Shown here piece by piece: positions 1 to 8,709 of a stretch of 64,000 nucleotides of DNA (positions are counted from its first letter, which is position 1; each line of letters begins with the position of its first letter). The notes under the pieces were generated by a model. The model worked only from the letters and a program-made list of their open reading frames with translations. It was not told the origin of the DNA and did not search any database. Both the position numbers and the translations under genes were made by a program. Location: positions 57,635 through 121,634 of the forward strand of contig CAYSQA010000001.1 of NCBI GenBank assembly GCA_964433225.1. The letters are read 5' to 3'. Origin of the DNA: CG2-30-36-39 sp964433225. GTDB lineage: Bacteria > Patescibacteriota > Microgenomatia > UBA1400 > PJMF01.

Positions 1-1260
1 AGGATCATTTTTTACTTCAACATCCACTGGAATGCCTTCCTCATGAATCCATTCTCCTTCTGGCATTAACCAACGACCAATCGTGATATGCACCCCTCCA
101 CCATTAGATAGTTCTCTTCTATCCTGGACAGTCCCCTTACCAAAAGTTCTTTCTCCTACCAACTTTGCCCCAACATTATCCTTTAAAGCTCCAGCGACAA
201 TTTCAGAAGCAGAAGCACTGCCTTTATTAACAAGGACAATCGTTGGTATACCGACTAATCTAGCCTTACCTTTGGCACTAAAATCTCTAGTCTGAACCTT
301 ACCTTTTTGAGAAACAACTATTCCACTCTTAAAAAACTCACTAGCAACAGTAATTGAGGTATCAAAAAACCCACCTGGATTATTTCTGACATCCAATACT
401 ATGCCTGAGAGAGTCGATTTATTGGCCAAAATCTTCTCGACAGCGTCGTTCCATTCAGCTTCAGTTCTTTCACCAAATCTGGTTAATTTAAGATAAGCAA
501 CTTTTTTACCAGCATGTTCAACAAACTCTAACTCTACTGATTTGACAACAATCTCATCTCTGATGATCTCTATCTCAAAAGGGCCTCTTTCTTTATCAGT
601 AAGTCGATAAAGAGTTAGAGTAACTGGCTCTCCTTTGCCACCTCGGATACTATTAACTGCTTTGTTTAAAGACCAACCAGTCGTATCTTCATCCAATCCA
701 GTTTTCTTATCTTCAACATGAATAATCAAGTCTCCAGCTTCTACCCCAGCTTTTTGTGCTGGACTATCATCTAACGGAGCCACTACTGCCAAGGTGTTAT
801 CAATATAACCAAGCTCAATACCCACTCCATAAAAACTACCAGCCAAATCTTCTCCATTGCGTTGATTATCCTCTGGAGGCAAATAGGCTGTATAGGGATC
901 ACCCAAAGAAGCAGTCATGCCAGCAATTGCCCCATGCACCATTTTTTCGGCATCAAGTTTTTCCGGTTCTAAGTATTCCTTTTCCAAATAACCCCAAACT
1001 TCCCAAAAGGTATTAAAGTTAACAGTATCATCCTGTGGCTTGGGGTCACCGGTTAACCTTGAAGACTGCCTGATTTGTTCTTTGGAAATTGAGCTTGAAA
1101 TAAATGCAATTTTTTCCAAACCAAATGGCAATTTACCTGTTTTAGAGAATTGAAAACCAATTAGCGCTCCCACCCACAACAATAAAATAACCACCACTGT
1201 ATTGAGTAGGTTTTGCAGATTAAAAATCTGATTTTTTTTGGGTAAAGTAATTGATTTCAT
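1..1260 (-). CDS. S41 family C-terminal processing peptidase (CtpA/Prc-like), 3' end cut by window
   Basis: The visible 420 residues begin at ATG 1260 and run off the left edge of the window. A membrane anchor lies at about residues 19-37, followed by an extracytoplasmic helical part, a PDZ domain (about 145-220, with AGVEAGDLI near 171) and the S41 protease core. The catalytic serine is in NKGSASASE (Ser348) and the general-base lysine in RTFGKGTVQ (Lys375), the usual Ser-Lys spacing. The family cleaves C-terminal tails of envelope or secreted proteins. A TACAAT box lies 11 nt before the start codon on the minus strand. It follows glmS with a 47-nt gap. The family call is firm; the substrate is unknown. 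Confidence 0.93.
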   Translation of the reverse strand, partial: MKSITLPKKNQIFNLQNLLNTVVVILLLWVGALIGFQFSKTGKLPFGLEKIAFISSSISKEQIRQSSRLTGDPKPQDDTVNFNTFWEVWGYLEKEYLEPEKLDAEKMVHGAIAGMTASLGDPYTAYLPPEDNQRNGEDLAGSFYGVGIELGYIDNTLAVVAPLDDSPAQKAGVEAGDLIIHVEDKKTGLDEDTTGWSLNKAVNSIRGGKGEPVTLTLYRLTDKERGPFEIEIIRDEIVVKSVELEFVEHAGKKVAYLKLTRFGERTEAEWNDAVEKILANKSTLSGIVLDVRNNPGGFFDTSITVASEFFKSGIVVSQKGKVQTRDFSAKGKARLVGIPTIVLVNKGSASASEIVAGALKDNVGAKLVGERTFGKGTVQDRRELSNGGGVHITIGRWLMPEGEWIHEEGIPVDVEVKNDP

Positions 1261-1307
1261 ATGAACGACTTATTGTAACCCTTCAGCCTCATCAGGTACA
1301 GAGAAAT

Positions 1308-3089
1308 TTATTTGACCGTCACACTTTTAGCTAGATTTCTTGGCTTATCAGGGTCATTACCTAATTTAATCGCCAAGTAGTAAGCCAAAAGCTGAAAAGG
1401 AATGACCTTAGTAATTGGGTCAAGTTCCCCAAGTTCAGGTGCAACCAAATGCACATCAAAAAAATCATTGTTTTCTTGAGCAATACCGACTACCTTAGCA
1501 CCTCTAGCCTTAACTTCCGCCAAAGCACTAATAACTTCATGTTGTTCCTGAATATCTCCTCCCACAATACCAATTACAAAAGTGCCTTTTTCAATCAAAG
1601 CGATTACCCCATGTTTTAGTTCTCCAGCTGAAAAACCTTCAAAGTGCTTATAACTGATCTCCTTGACTTTTAAAGCACCCTCCAAAGCAGTATAAAAATG
1701 TTGATTTTTACCCAAAACAAAGACGTGTTCTTGATTGGCTAATTGTTGAGCTAGTTTTTTAAATACTGTTTGGTGGTGGTGATCTGAAAAGTATGCTTGA
1801 AGTTGGTCAGCCAGTTGACGAATATTTTGTTGAGCTTGATCATATTTTCCCATGACTGTTTGAGCTAATAAATAACCCCAAACCAACTGAGACGTATAAG
1901 CTTTAGTGGAAGCAACACAAATTTCTGGACCTGATCTGGAAAAAAATTGGTAATCAGAAAATCTGGTCAAAGTTGAACCAACCATATTAACAATACTAGC
2001 CACCTCAACTTGTTTTTCTTTCAATTGTTCAATAACTGCTAACGTATCGGCTGTTTCTCCACTTTGACTAACCGCAATCACCAAATCTTTTTGGGTAATT
2101 AGGGGCAAATAATTTGCTGATTCATAAGCTTTAAGTTCAAAAGCATTAATCCTAACCGTCCTTAAAAACCTAGCAATTTGCCCAGCAGCAAAAGCCGCTG
2201 TACCAGCTCCCAGTGTATAAACTTTGTCAGCCATCTTGATTTTATTAACCAACTTAGAAAAATCTTGCTCACTATAACTAGCTGCTTCGATTACCGTGTG
2301 TTGTTGCTCAAAAATCTCCTTGACCATAAAGTGCGGAAAGCCATCTTTATCTATCTTTTCTGCTTGTTGGGTCAAGAGATGTTTCTTAAAATTAAGTTTT
2401 TTGCCTGTTTTAACAGCAAACAATTGCACATTCCCATGACTAATTTCCACTAATTGGCCATCTAATACATAAATTAGTTCAGGCACATTGCCCAATAAAG
2501 GCATCGTGTCAGAAGCCAAATAAACTTCTTGTCGACCGACTCCCACTACCAACGGAGAACCTTGCCGAACAGCAATAATTGTTTCGGTTAATTTATCCAA
2601 AACTACAAAAGTATTTCTGCCTGTTAACTGCAAAAAAGTTTGGCTAACAGCAACTCTCAAGTCTTTAGTCTGCTGTAGCTGATAGTGCAGTAAATGTACA
2701 ATTACCTCGGTATCGGTTTGGGTGGTAAATTTATAACCAAGTTTTTTAAGTTGGTCTTTGAGTGGCAAAAAATTTTCAACAATACCATTTTGTACTACTG
2801 CAAATCTGCCATCAATTGATAAATGAGGGTGAGCATTATTCTTAGTCACGCCACCATGAGTTGCCCACCGAGTGTGACCAATCCCAAGCAAAGAAGGTTT
2901 TTTGTTTTTAGCAGCCAAACCAGTAATTTGGCCAGTTTTTTTATCAATAAAAATACCATGATCAGTAGTTAGAGCTACGCCCCAAGAGTCATAACCACGA
3001 TACTCCATAGTCTTGAGCCCCGTAATAATTTTATTTGCTACTTGGGTTTGGTTGTTGAGGTTACTACTGTAACCAATAATGCCACACAT
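1308..3089 (-). CDS. glmS: glutamine--fructose-6-phosphate aminotransferase (isomerizing)
   Basis: This enzyme makes glucosamine-6-phosphate from fructose-6-phosphate and glutamine, the entry step to UDP-GlcNAc for the cell wall. The protein (593 aa) starts MCGIIGY, so the class-II glutaminase nucleophile Cys2 is in place; the glutaminase domain covers about 1-225. Two SIS sugar-isomerase domains follow (about 270-410 and 440-580), with SQSGETADT and STKAYTSQ as sugar-phosphate loops and the conserved C-terminus PRNLAKSVTVK. The length is close to the usual 600-610. AGAAGGGAAC before ATG 3089 serves as ribosome binding site. An unusually long 450-nt region separates it from rpsR upstream. Confidence 0.97.
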   Translation of the reverse strand: MCGIIGYSSNLNNQTQVANKIITGLKTMEYRGYDSWGVALTTDHGIFIDKKTGQITGLAAKNKKPSLLGIGHTRWATHGGVTKNNAHPHLSIDGRFAVVQNGIVENFLPLKDQLKKLGYKFTTQTDTEVIVHLLHYQLQQTKDLRVAVSQTFLQLTGRNTFVVLDKLTETIIAVRQGSPLVVGVGRQEVYLASDTMPLLGNVPELIYVLDGQLVEISHGNVQLFAVKTGKKLNFKKHLLTQQAEKIDKDGFPHFMVKEIFEQQHTVIEAASYSEQDFSKLVNKIKMADKVYTLGAGTAAFAAGQIARFLRTVRINAFELKAYESANYLPLITQKDLVIAVSQSGETADTLAVIEQLKEKQVEVASIVNMVGSTLTRFSDYQFFSRSGPEICVASTKAYTSQLVWGYLLAQTVMGKYDQAQQNIRQLADQLQAYFSDHHHQTVFKKLAQQLANQEHVFVLGKNQHFYTALEGALKVKEISYKHFEGFSAGELKHGVIALIEKGTFVIGIVGGDIQEQHEVISALAEVKARGAKVVGIAQENNDFFDVHLVAPELGELDPITKVIPFQLLAYYLAIKLGNDPDKPRNLAKSVTVK

Positions 3090-3255
3090 GGTGTTCCCTT
3101 CTTTTTTGAAAGCAAAACCTTCAAAAAAATATTTGTTAAAAACGCTATAACAAAGTAACTACACTAAAATTAGTGAGTTCACGCCGTAGATAGCTATAAA
3201 GGGAAATAATGAAGGGGTGTGAAGTTGTCTTTGGCCCAAAATTTACAGATTGGTT

Positions 3256-3423
3256 TTAAACTTCTTCTTGAGGTATACCCATACCTGAGGGTTTCCGCAG
3301 ATGCTTTCTTTTGTGGTTAGTAAAAAAAGCCCGATTGTTGCCTTTCAAAGCAACCCCTCTTCCTCGTTTTCCAGACTTATAAGCAAAATCTGGACCACAC
3401 GCTCTTTTCTTGCAAGCAACATT
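3256..3423 (-). other. possible small basic protein or structured leader RNA upstream of glmS
   Basis: Directly after a strong promoter (3442-3470) and a purine-rich AAAGGTGAG site, one minus-strand frame is open for 55 codons and encodes a very basic peptide ending at TAA 3256, with GKRGRG and NHKRKHLRKPSG motifs that look like an RNA-binding protein. It has no start codon of its own: the well-placed ATG at 3422 is in the neighbouring frame, which stops after about 24 codons. One extra base in the AAGAAAAGA stretch near 3410 would join ATG 3422 to the basic frame. The same stretch can also fold (hairpins near 3266-3285 and 3330-3347), so a leader RNA is the alternative. I do not recognise a family. 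Confidence 0.3.
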
Positions 3424-3441
3424 TGCTCACCTTTAAGAAAA

Positions 3442-3470
3442 AGCATAGCAACCTCAACTTAAAATGTCAA
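3442..3470 (-). promoter_or_regulatory. strong sigma70-type promoter
   Basis: On the minus strand a perfect TTGACA (3465-3470) is separated by 17 nt from TATGCT (3442-3447). Transcription would start near 3435, only about 12 nt before the ATG at 3422, and run towards glmS. It follows directly after the rpsR terminator. Confidence 0.7.
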
Positions 3471-3487
3471 AAAATCCACCCCAAACA

Positions 3488-3514
3488 AATTCCGCACCTC
3501 TTATGGTGCGGAAT
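3488..3514 (-). terminator. terminator of the rpsF-ssb-rpsR operon
   Basis: AATTCCGCACC pairs perfectly with GGTGCGGAATT around a 5-6 nt loop, 28 nt after the rpsR stop. The downstream tail on the minus strand is only moderately T-rich. Confidence 0.6.
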
Positions 3515-3542
3515 TAATTACTTTCAAAACTAAAACAAATTT

Positions 3543-3740
3543 TTAGACGGTTTGAGTAAATGGCAACAAGGCTAAGTGTCTAGCTCTCTTGATTGCCTTT
3601 TCCAAACGACGTTGTTGTTTTTGAGTTAGACCAGTCTTTGAACGTGGCACAATCATGCCTTGTTCGGTGACAAATCTCTTCAACTCTTCTGGTCGAGCGT
3701 AAGAGAAATCGGTTACTCTAGGTCTTCTTTTATTTAACAT
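3543..3740 (-). CDS. rpsR: 30S ribosomal protein bS18
   Basis: bS18 binds bS6 on the platform of the small subunit. The 65-residue protein has the family signature (PRVTDFSYARPEELKRFVTE, then the basic KQQRRLEKAIKRARHLALLPF end) and lacks the N-terminal Cys/zinc-like start of longer versions. It is the last gene of rpsF-ssb-rpsR, 19 nt after ssb, with GAAGGAAT as ribosome binding site. No rplI (bL9) follows, which fits the common absence of bL9 in CPR genomes. Confidence 0.95.
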   Translation of the reverse strand: MLNKRRPRVTDFSYARPEELKRFVTEQGMIVPRSKTGLTQKQQRRLEKAIKRARHLALLPFTQTV

Positions 3741-3759
3741 AATTCATTCCTTCTAAAAT

Positions 3760-4215
3760 TTAAAATGGGATGTCATCAGCAACATCTTCAACTTCTGCTA
3801 CTTGATCTTCAGCAACTGCTTCTTCTACTGAAGCAGCAGCTCCATTACCCTCATCACTACTGGTGGAACCACCCTTAGAATTACTAAGTAACATCATGTT
3901 ATCGATCACAATCTCGGTAACCCGTCTATCTTCACCACTTTCGGTTTTCCAATCTCTAGTTTGAATTCTACCTTCAACGTAAACCTTGTCACCTTTGTGA
4001 AGTAACTGACCACAAATCTCAGCTAATTTTGACCAAGCAACGATGTTATGAAAATCAACTCGTTCTTGTTTCTCGCCACCTTCAGCTGAAGTCCATGATC
4101 GATTGGTAGCCAAACCAAAAGAACAAACAGCGGTGCTGTTTGGCGTAAAACGAAGATTTGGATCTCTGGTAAGATTTCCGATAAGCATAACTTTGTTTAA
4201 AGATCTAACTGACAT
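3760..4215 (-). CDS. ssb: single-stranded DNA-binding protein
   Basis: SSB coats single-stranded DNA in replication and repair. The OB fold spans about residues 5-110 (MLIGNLTRDPNLRFTPN, then a core with RVDFHNIVAW). A flexible acidic linker follows and the protein ends in DDIPF, the conserved acidic tip that recruits partner proteins. It has 151 residues, slightly shorter than E. coli SSB. It lies between rpsF and rpsR as in many bacteria, with GCGAAAGGAAA ahead of ATG 4215. Confidence 0.96.
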   Translation of the reverse strand: MSVRSLNKVMLIGNLTRDPNLRFTPNSTAVCSFGLATNRSWTSAEGGEKQERVDFHNIVAWSKLAEICGQLLHKGDKVYVEGRIQTRDWKTESGEDRRVTEIVIDNMMLLSNSKGGSTSSDEGNGAAASVEEAVAEDQVAEVEDVADDIPF

Positions 4216-4296
4216 ATTTTCCTTTCGCTCTTTTGTGTCTATTAATGGTTTTTAGTTTAACTTGCCAAAATGACACAAAAGTAACTTTTCCCTATC

Positions 4297-4653
4297 TTAA
4301 TTTTCTGGTGAGGCTTGTACCTCTGTTGCCTCGCTACTACCTACTACCATGAGATGTCGAATAATTGAGTTATGAAGATAAACTCCTTGTTCAAATTCTG
4401 GAGCTTGTTCTGCAACTAAACTCAATCTAAGGTGAACGTAATAAGCTTCATCATAAGATTTGCCAGCTTTACGAACTGCATAAGCTAAGGGTTTTTTACC
4501 CCACATTGTTTCGGAGATAACTTCTCCTTTATATTTTTTGACCAATGCTAAGACTTCTTCTTGAACTTTTTTGAGTTCGCTGTCGGTATAACCTCCAGAG
4601 ACCAAATAGGTCAATTCGTAAGTATTAGTCTTGGTTTCGGTCTTCAGCTTCAT
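4297..4653 (-). CDS. rpsF: 30S ribosomal protein bS6
   Basis: bS6 is a small-subunit platform protein that pairs with bS18. The 118-aa product has the ferredoxin-like bS6 pattern: TNTYELTYLVSGGYTDSEL at the start, then MWGKKPLAYAVRKAGKSYDEAYYVHLRL and a conserved strand VYLHNSIIRHLMV. It is the first gene of the operon; the ribosome binding site is GCGAAAGGAAA before ATG 4653. A promoter and a leader hairpin lie upstream. Confidence 0.96.
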   Translation of the reverse strand: MKLKTETKTNTYELTYLVSGGYTDSELKKVQEEVLALVKKYKGEVISETMWGKKPLAYAVRKAGKSYDEAYYVHLRLSLVAEQAPEFEQGVYLHNSIIRHLMVVGSSEATEVQASPEN

Positions 4654-4665
4654 GTTTTCCTTTCG

Positions 4666-4727
4666 CTGTGAGCCCTCTGTTTACCTAACTAGAGAGGGAA
4701 CCAAGTTTTTACTAGGGGTGTATTATA
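4666..4727 (-). promoter_or_regulatory. rpsF promoter and leader hairpin
   Basis: A consensus TATAAT (minus strand, 4722-4727) precedes a roughly 60-nt leader. The leader contains CCCTCT pairing with AGAGGG (about 4673-4698). Other bacteria have an rpsF leader bound by bS6:bS18, so autoregulation is possible, but I do not see the CCG bulge described for that motif. The -35 region is weak. Confidence 0.5.
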
Positions 4728-4745
4728 GCAGATTTTATGAGAAAG

Positions 4746-5840
4746 TTATTTGCCGATCATAAACTCTACCACATCACCCTCTTGCATTATATAATCCCGA
4801 CCTTCTTGTCTTACTTTACCAACGTCTTTCAATCCAGGCCAACCATTTGAATTAACAAAATCATCATAATTAGCTACTTTGGCCTTAATAAAATGCTTTT
4901 CAAAATCAGTATGAATTACCCCCGCTGCTTCTGGGGCAGTCATCCCTTGCCTAATGGTCCAAGCTCTGACTTCTTTTTCACCAGCAGTCAAAAAACTCTG
5001 TAGTTTTAGAGTTTGGTAGGCAACTTTAGCTAATCGCTCCAGTCCACTCTCTGTTAAACCCAACTCAGCCAAATATAATTCTTGGTCTTCAGTCGATAAA
5101 ACCGCAATTTCACTCTCGATTTTGGCACTAACTAACACAATTTGTTCAGCTTTGACTGCCAACTTTTTTGCCCACTCGTTTGCTTTGGTAAGTTCAACTT
5201 TCAAGACATTTTCATCAACATTAAGCACAAAAATTTCTGGTTTAGAGGTTAATAAATTAAGCTCTCTAGCATATTTAACTGCATTTTTTTCATCACCATA
5301 AGTTGCCATATCTACACTTAACATTCGACCTGCTGCCAAAGTTTTTTGGAACTTCTGGACATACTCCCAACGAATAAATAATTCTTTGTTTACTCCTCCC
5401 TTTGGTGGTTTTTGTTTTTCCAAAGTCGTTAAGTCAGCTAATTGTAACTCAGTTCTAATTGTCTCCAAGTCTTCTTCTGGAGAGACTGCTCCTTCACGAA
5501 TCACATTTTTATCACTAAAAGCTCTCAGCACATGACATATGGCATCGGTTTCTCTGATATGAGAAAGAAATTGATTGCCAAGTCCTTCACCTTTAGAAGC
5601 ACCTCTTACTAAGCCAGCGATATCAGTAAACTCCACCACGGCTGGTTTAATCACCGTAGTTTTAACTACTTCTGCCAATACAGCCAATCTTTTGTCTGGT
5701 ACTTCAGCAATCCCATTATTGGGTTCAATCGTCGCAAAAGGATAATTAGCAGCCAGTGCTACCTGTTTTTTCAATAAAGCATTAAATAAAGTAGACTTAC
5801 CGACATTAGGTAAACCAACAATTCCAATTGATAAAGACAT
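4746..5840 (-). CDS. ychF: redox-regulated ATPase YchF (Obg family)
   Basis: YchF/OLA1 is a ribosome-associated P-loop ATPase of the Obg group. The 364-aa protein has G1 GLPNVGKST at residues 9-17, DIAGLVRGASKGEGLGNQFLSHI (G3 and the YchF-specific stretch) and NVDE in place of NKxD, which gives ATP rather than GTP preference. A coiled-coil insert and a C-terminal TGS domain (about 280-364, ending DVVEFMIGK) follow. TACAAT lies 7 nt before ATG 5840, so the transcript is probably leaderless. Confidence 0.96.
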   Translation of the reverse strand: MSLSIGIVGLPNVGKSTLFNALLKKQVALAANYPFATIEPNNGIAEVPDKRLAVLAEVVKTTVIKPAVVEFTDIAGLVRGASKGEGLGNQFLSHIRETDAICHVLRAFSDKNVIREGAVSPEEDLETIRTELQLADLTTLEKQKPPKGGVNKELFIRWEYVQKFQKTLAAGRMLSVDMATYGDEKNAVKYARELNLLTSKPEIFVLNVDENVLKVELTKANEWAKKLAVKAEQIVLVSAKIESEIAVLSTEDQELYLAELGLTESGLERLAKVAYQTLKLQSFLTAGEKEVRAWTIRQGMTAPEAAGVIHTDFEKHFIKAKVANYDDFVNSNGWPGLKDVGKVRQEGRDYIMQEGDVVEFMIGK

Positions 5841-5871
5841 AAGTTGTATTGTACTTGATGTTTAGAAAAAA

Positions 5872-6963
5872 TTATTGAGAAAATAATTGCAAATACTTAG
5901 CAAAATCTTGAACAAACAAGTGAGGCTCTTTAGTGAACCACTGTCTCAACTCTTCAAGCTTTAACCACTTAATCTTAGCGATTTCATTTTTATTAAAATT
6001 AATTTCACTATTCTCTACTGAACTTATAAACCACTGACAAAAAAATTGATTGTCTCCGGATAAAAACAACTTTGTCTTTTTCTCTAAAGCTAAGTTTTTT
6101 AAACCTAGTTCATTTTCAGCAGCCTTAACTATCGCCTGTTCATAAGTTTGGTCACTCTCCACAAAACTGGCAGCCGCTGGTCCCCATTTTCCTGGATCAT
6201 TCTTTTTATGAAAAGCTCTTTGAGCTAACAATACTTCACCTGTTTGATTCTTTAACCACAAACTTGAGACCCTAAAAATATCTTTTTCTGCTACTGCCTC
6301 TTTTAGTTTTTCGGCAACTACTTCATCCCGTTGGTTAACTACGGCATATTTCTTTTTGGTATCAACATCCAGAATAATATCTAGTTTTTCAGCAACAGCT
6401 TGAAAAATTTTCTCATGACCAACCACATTGGGATGTAAACCATCAGCAAAGTCTGTATCAGTCAAAATAGCTTGTAAATCAATAAAGGTAAAATTTTCTT
6501 TTTCACAAACTTCTTTTATTACCTGTGAGTACTGATTAAGATTCGCTTTATCGTAACTCTTTCCAGTCGTACTTTGAGGCAAAGGGTTAGTTATTTGGTC
6601 ATCACCTTTGGCCAAACCAACAAAAATAATTCTAGAAGTATATTTTTGAGCTAAATCACTTAATTTTTTTAAATTACTTTTAAAAACACTTGACGCTGTA
6701 ATTGGCTGAGCTTTTGTTTTGATAAAAGCAGCATCATTAGTCCCAATCGCAAAAATAATCACTTCCGGTTTTCTGGCCTCAGCTTCATTAACAAAACGTT
6801 GGAGCAAATCTGTTGAAGTATTTTTATCTATCCCCAAATCATAAACAGAAAAAAACTCATCACTGACCTTTTCTAAATGGTTACGCAGTAAATTTGCCCA
6901 ACCAATTCTAAAAGGTAGTTTAGCTCCCCAGGTAATACTGTCACCAAAGATACAGATATTCAT
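5872..6963 (-). CDS. SGNH hydrolase fused to a degenerate Nudix domain
   Basis: The 363-aa protein has two parts. Residues 1-195 are an SGNH/GDSL esterase: IFGDSITWG (nucleophile Ser9), IGTNDAAF (block III) and DGLHPN (block V Asp-His). Residues about 215-363 are a Nudix fold with VLLAQRAFHKKNDPGKWGPA, but its Nudix box reads KAAENELGL instead of REUXEEXGU, so metal-binding glutamates are lost. The C-terminal half may therefore bind rather than hydrolyse a substrate. It is the last gene of a six-gene minus-strand cluster. No signal peptide is seen, suggesting a cytoplasmic role. Substrate unknown. Confidence 0.8.
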   Translation of the reverse strand: MNICIFGDSITWGAKLPFRIGWANLLRNHLEKVSDEFFSVYDLGIDKNTSTDLLQRFVNEAEARKPEVIIFAIGTNDAAFIKTKAQPITASSVFKSNLKKLSDLAQKYTSRIIFVGLAKGDDQITNPLPQSTTGKSYDKANLNQYSQVIKEVCEKENFTFIDLQAILTDTDFADGLHPNVVGHEKIFQAVAEKLDIILDVDTKKKYAVVNQRDEVVAEKLKEAVAEKDIFRVSSLWLKNQTGEVLLAQRAFHKKNDPGKWGPAAASFVESDQTYEQAIVKAAENELGLKNLALEKKTKLFLSGDNQFFCQWFISSVENSEINFNKNEIAKIKWLKLEELRQWFTKEPHLFVQDFAKYLQLFSQ

Positions 6964-6966
6964 CTT

Positions 6967-7524
6967 TTAATCTTTTTGTAAAGTTTTTTTGAACTCTAGT
7001 TTTAATAAATCTTGACTAAAATGAGCTAAACCAAACCTAATAGCAAACTTATCACCACTAAATTTTTGTTTGGCAAAAGCAACCATCCTGGCGTAGGTTG
7101 TCAAAAAACCATCTACTCTTGTAAGTGGCGAAACTTGGTTGAGACCAACAGATAAAATTGTTTCATCTTCAGATTGTGCGATTTGCCAATCTGATTCAGG
7201 TTGAATTTTTTTATTATCATCAAATAAAAGAAATAAGCCATAAACTTTGGCTCCAGAAAAACCAAATCTTATTCTTGAAGGATGTTTTTGAATTCCAGCA
7301 AGAAACGTCTCGACCTCAACCCCTAAGCCTCTGGCAACAGCGTAAAGCTTACTTGTAATTTCTACTGAATCTTCTTTTTTAACGGTACTTCCCCATGACA
7401 CTACCAAACCAACACCACTTTCTATCACCACCTCGTAATCAAAACCTTTCAATTCTTTTTCTAAAGCTTGTAAAAAGTTGTGTTTAATAGCTTCAGGATT
7501 AGCTTGCGGAGTGTGTTCAAACAT
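6967..7524 (-). CDS. conserved hypothetical protein
   Basis: I do not recognise this 185-aa soluble protein. It has no signal peptide, transmembrane segment or metal motif. The central part alternates short strands and helices (LVVSWGSTV, RIRFGFSGAKVYGLFLLFDD, TTYARMVAFAKQKF). It sits 3 nt before the SGNH-Nudix gene and 6 nt after the Nudix gene, so it is almost certainly in the same transcript, and may act with them on a phosphorylated small molecule. Confidence 0.55.
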   Translation of the reverse strand: MFEHTPQANPEAIKHNFLQALEKELKGFDYEVVIESGVGLVVSWGSTVKKEDSVEITSKLYAVARGLGVEVETFLAGIQKHPSRIRFGFSGAKVYGLFLLFDDNKKIQPESDWQIAQSEDETILSVGLNQVSPLTRVDGFLTTYARMVAFAKQKFSGDKFAIRFGLAHFSQDLLKLEFKKTLQKD

Positions 7525-7530
7525 ATTAAT

Positions 7531-8091
7531 TTAAATAAGTCTTTCTGCTTTTTTAATTAATCTCATCAAAGCATAATCTAGTTTATCACCTAATTCATAT
7601 CCTTCTGAAAAACTAAGAAACTTTAAGTCTTGTGATTCATGTTCTTCTGGCTTGGGCAAGTTTTCTGCTTGGGTAAAAATCAAATAACGAAAATCCAGGT
7701 GCAGATGAGCTGGAACACCATTTTTCTCTGGAATAAGTTGTACTTCTATATCTATCGGAGTATCTATATAAAACTCTAAATCAGTTAAACCACTTTCTTC
7801 CTCTGCCTCCTTCATTGCTACTTTCGCTAAATTAGTCTCCCCATCTGCGTGCCCACCAAACTGTAACCATTTATTGAGTTTTTTATGATTGTGTAAAAGT
7901 ATTTTTTTGGTTTTTGGATTAACCACCAATGCCGAGCCAGTCAAATGAGCCTCTAAACAATCTCTAATAAAAATATTTTCATGCTTGGTTATCAACTCTT
8001 TAATTTTTTTAACGTCAGCTAATTCTCTAGAATCACTAGTTTCAAACCGATTCAATAATTCAATTATTTTATTTCTTGGTTGGCTCAACAT
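7531..8091 (-). CDS. Nudix hydrolase
   Basis: Nudix enzymes split X-linked nucleoside diphosphates. The 186-aa protein has a recognisable Nudix box, GGHADGE followed by KEAEEESGL, with one extra residue in the spacer compared with the consensus; the catalytic glutamates EE are kept. The strand SALVVNPKTKKILLHNH leads into it. It overlaps the upstream P-loop kinase gene by 23 nt, so translation of the two is coupled. Its substrate is not evident. Confidence 0.82.
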   Translation of the reverse strand: MLSQPRNKIIELLNRFETSDSRELADVKKIKELITKHENIFIRDCLEAHLTGSALVVNPKTKKILLHNHKKLNKWLQFGGHADGETNLAKVAMKEAEEESGLTDLEFYIDTPIDIEVQLIPEKNGVPAHLHLDFRYLIFTQAENLPKPEEHESQDLKFLSFSEGYELGDKLDYALMRLIKKAERLI

Positions 8092-8704
8092 AAGTTCTTA
8101 AAAATAATTTTTCTACTTTATCCTTAAGATAATCTAAATCAAAGATATTAGGAATAAACAAAACATTGACTGGATATTTATGAACTGCCTGTAAAAAATC
8201 ATCATGAACAAAGAACCGCTCAAAAGCTTCGTTCGGGCAAAAGAAAGACTCAAACACAGTAGCATCTTTACTGAGAGGTGGTCGCTGTTGATTCCTCTGT
8301 CTTCTTGCTTCAACCGGTGAATAGATATAAACAAATAACGATGTTTTTTTTAGGTTTTCAGATAATTGAGAAAACAAGTGGTGATAAGAAAAATCAACTA
8401 CGCCTTGTTCATCAAAACCTCTGGAAATTTCTATTACTTTGTTTTTATCTGAAAGTTGAGCTTTTTCAACCAGCTGAGCTACAGAATAATAAACTGGCTC
8501 TGAATCTTTCAAGACAAAACTATCTGGGGTCGGTTTGTGGTGATGTTTTTGTTCAACATCACGTTTAATAAACTCAACCATTTCCAATGAATCATTCAAG
8601 TAATTTACCTTTTTGCCCAAAGATTGATTGACCAACCTTAAAACAGTTGTTTTTCCGGAAGCGGCTAACCCGCAAAACCAAATATTTTGATAGGCATCAA
8701 ACAT
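8069..8704 (-). CDS. P-loop nucleotide/small-molecule kinase
   Basis: The 211-aa protein starts with a Walker A loop GLAASGKTTV at residues 12-21. A later SRGFDEQG and a VYIYSPVEARRQRNQQR segment with clustered Arg resemble the lid of adenylate- or AAA_18-type kinases. It lies between an SDR gene (5 nt) and a Nudix gene (23-nt overlap), which argues for a phosphorylated metabolite handled by the cluster. A specific substrate cannot be read from the sequence. Confidence 0.7.
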   Translation of the reverse strand: MFDAYQNIWFCGLAASGKTTVLRLVNQSLGKKVNYLNDSLEMVEFIKRDVEQKHHHKPTPDSFVLKDSEPVYYSVAQLVEKAQLSDKNKVIEISRGFDEQGVVDFSYHHLFSQLSENLKKTSLFVYIYSPVEARRQRNQQRPPLSKDATVFESFFCPNEAFERFFVHDDFLQAVHKYPVNVLFIPNIFDLDYLKDKVEKLFLRTYVEPTKK

Positions 8705-8709
8705 TTTTT

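Noticed and set aside
3090..3440. glmS ribozyme or known riboswitch in the long glmS upstream region
   Set aside because: The glmS ribozyme core pattern and known riboswitch consensus stretches are not visible; only simple hairpins and a small open frame are seen.
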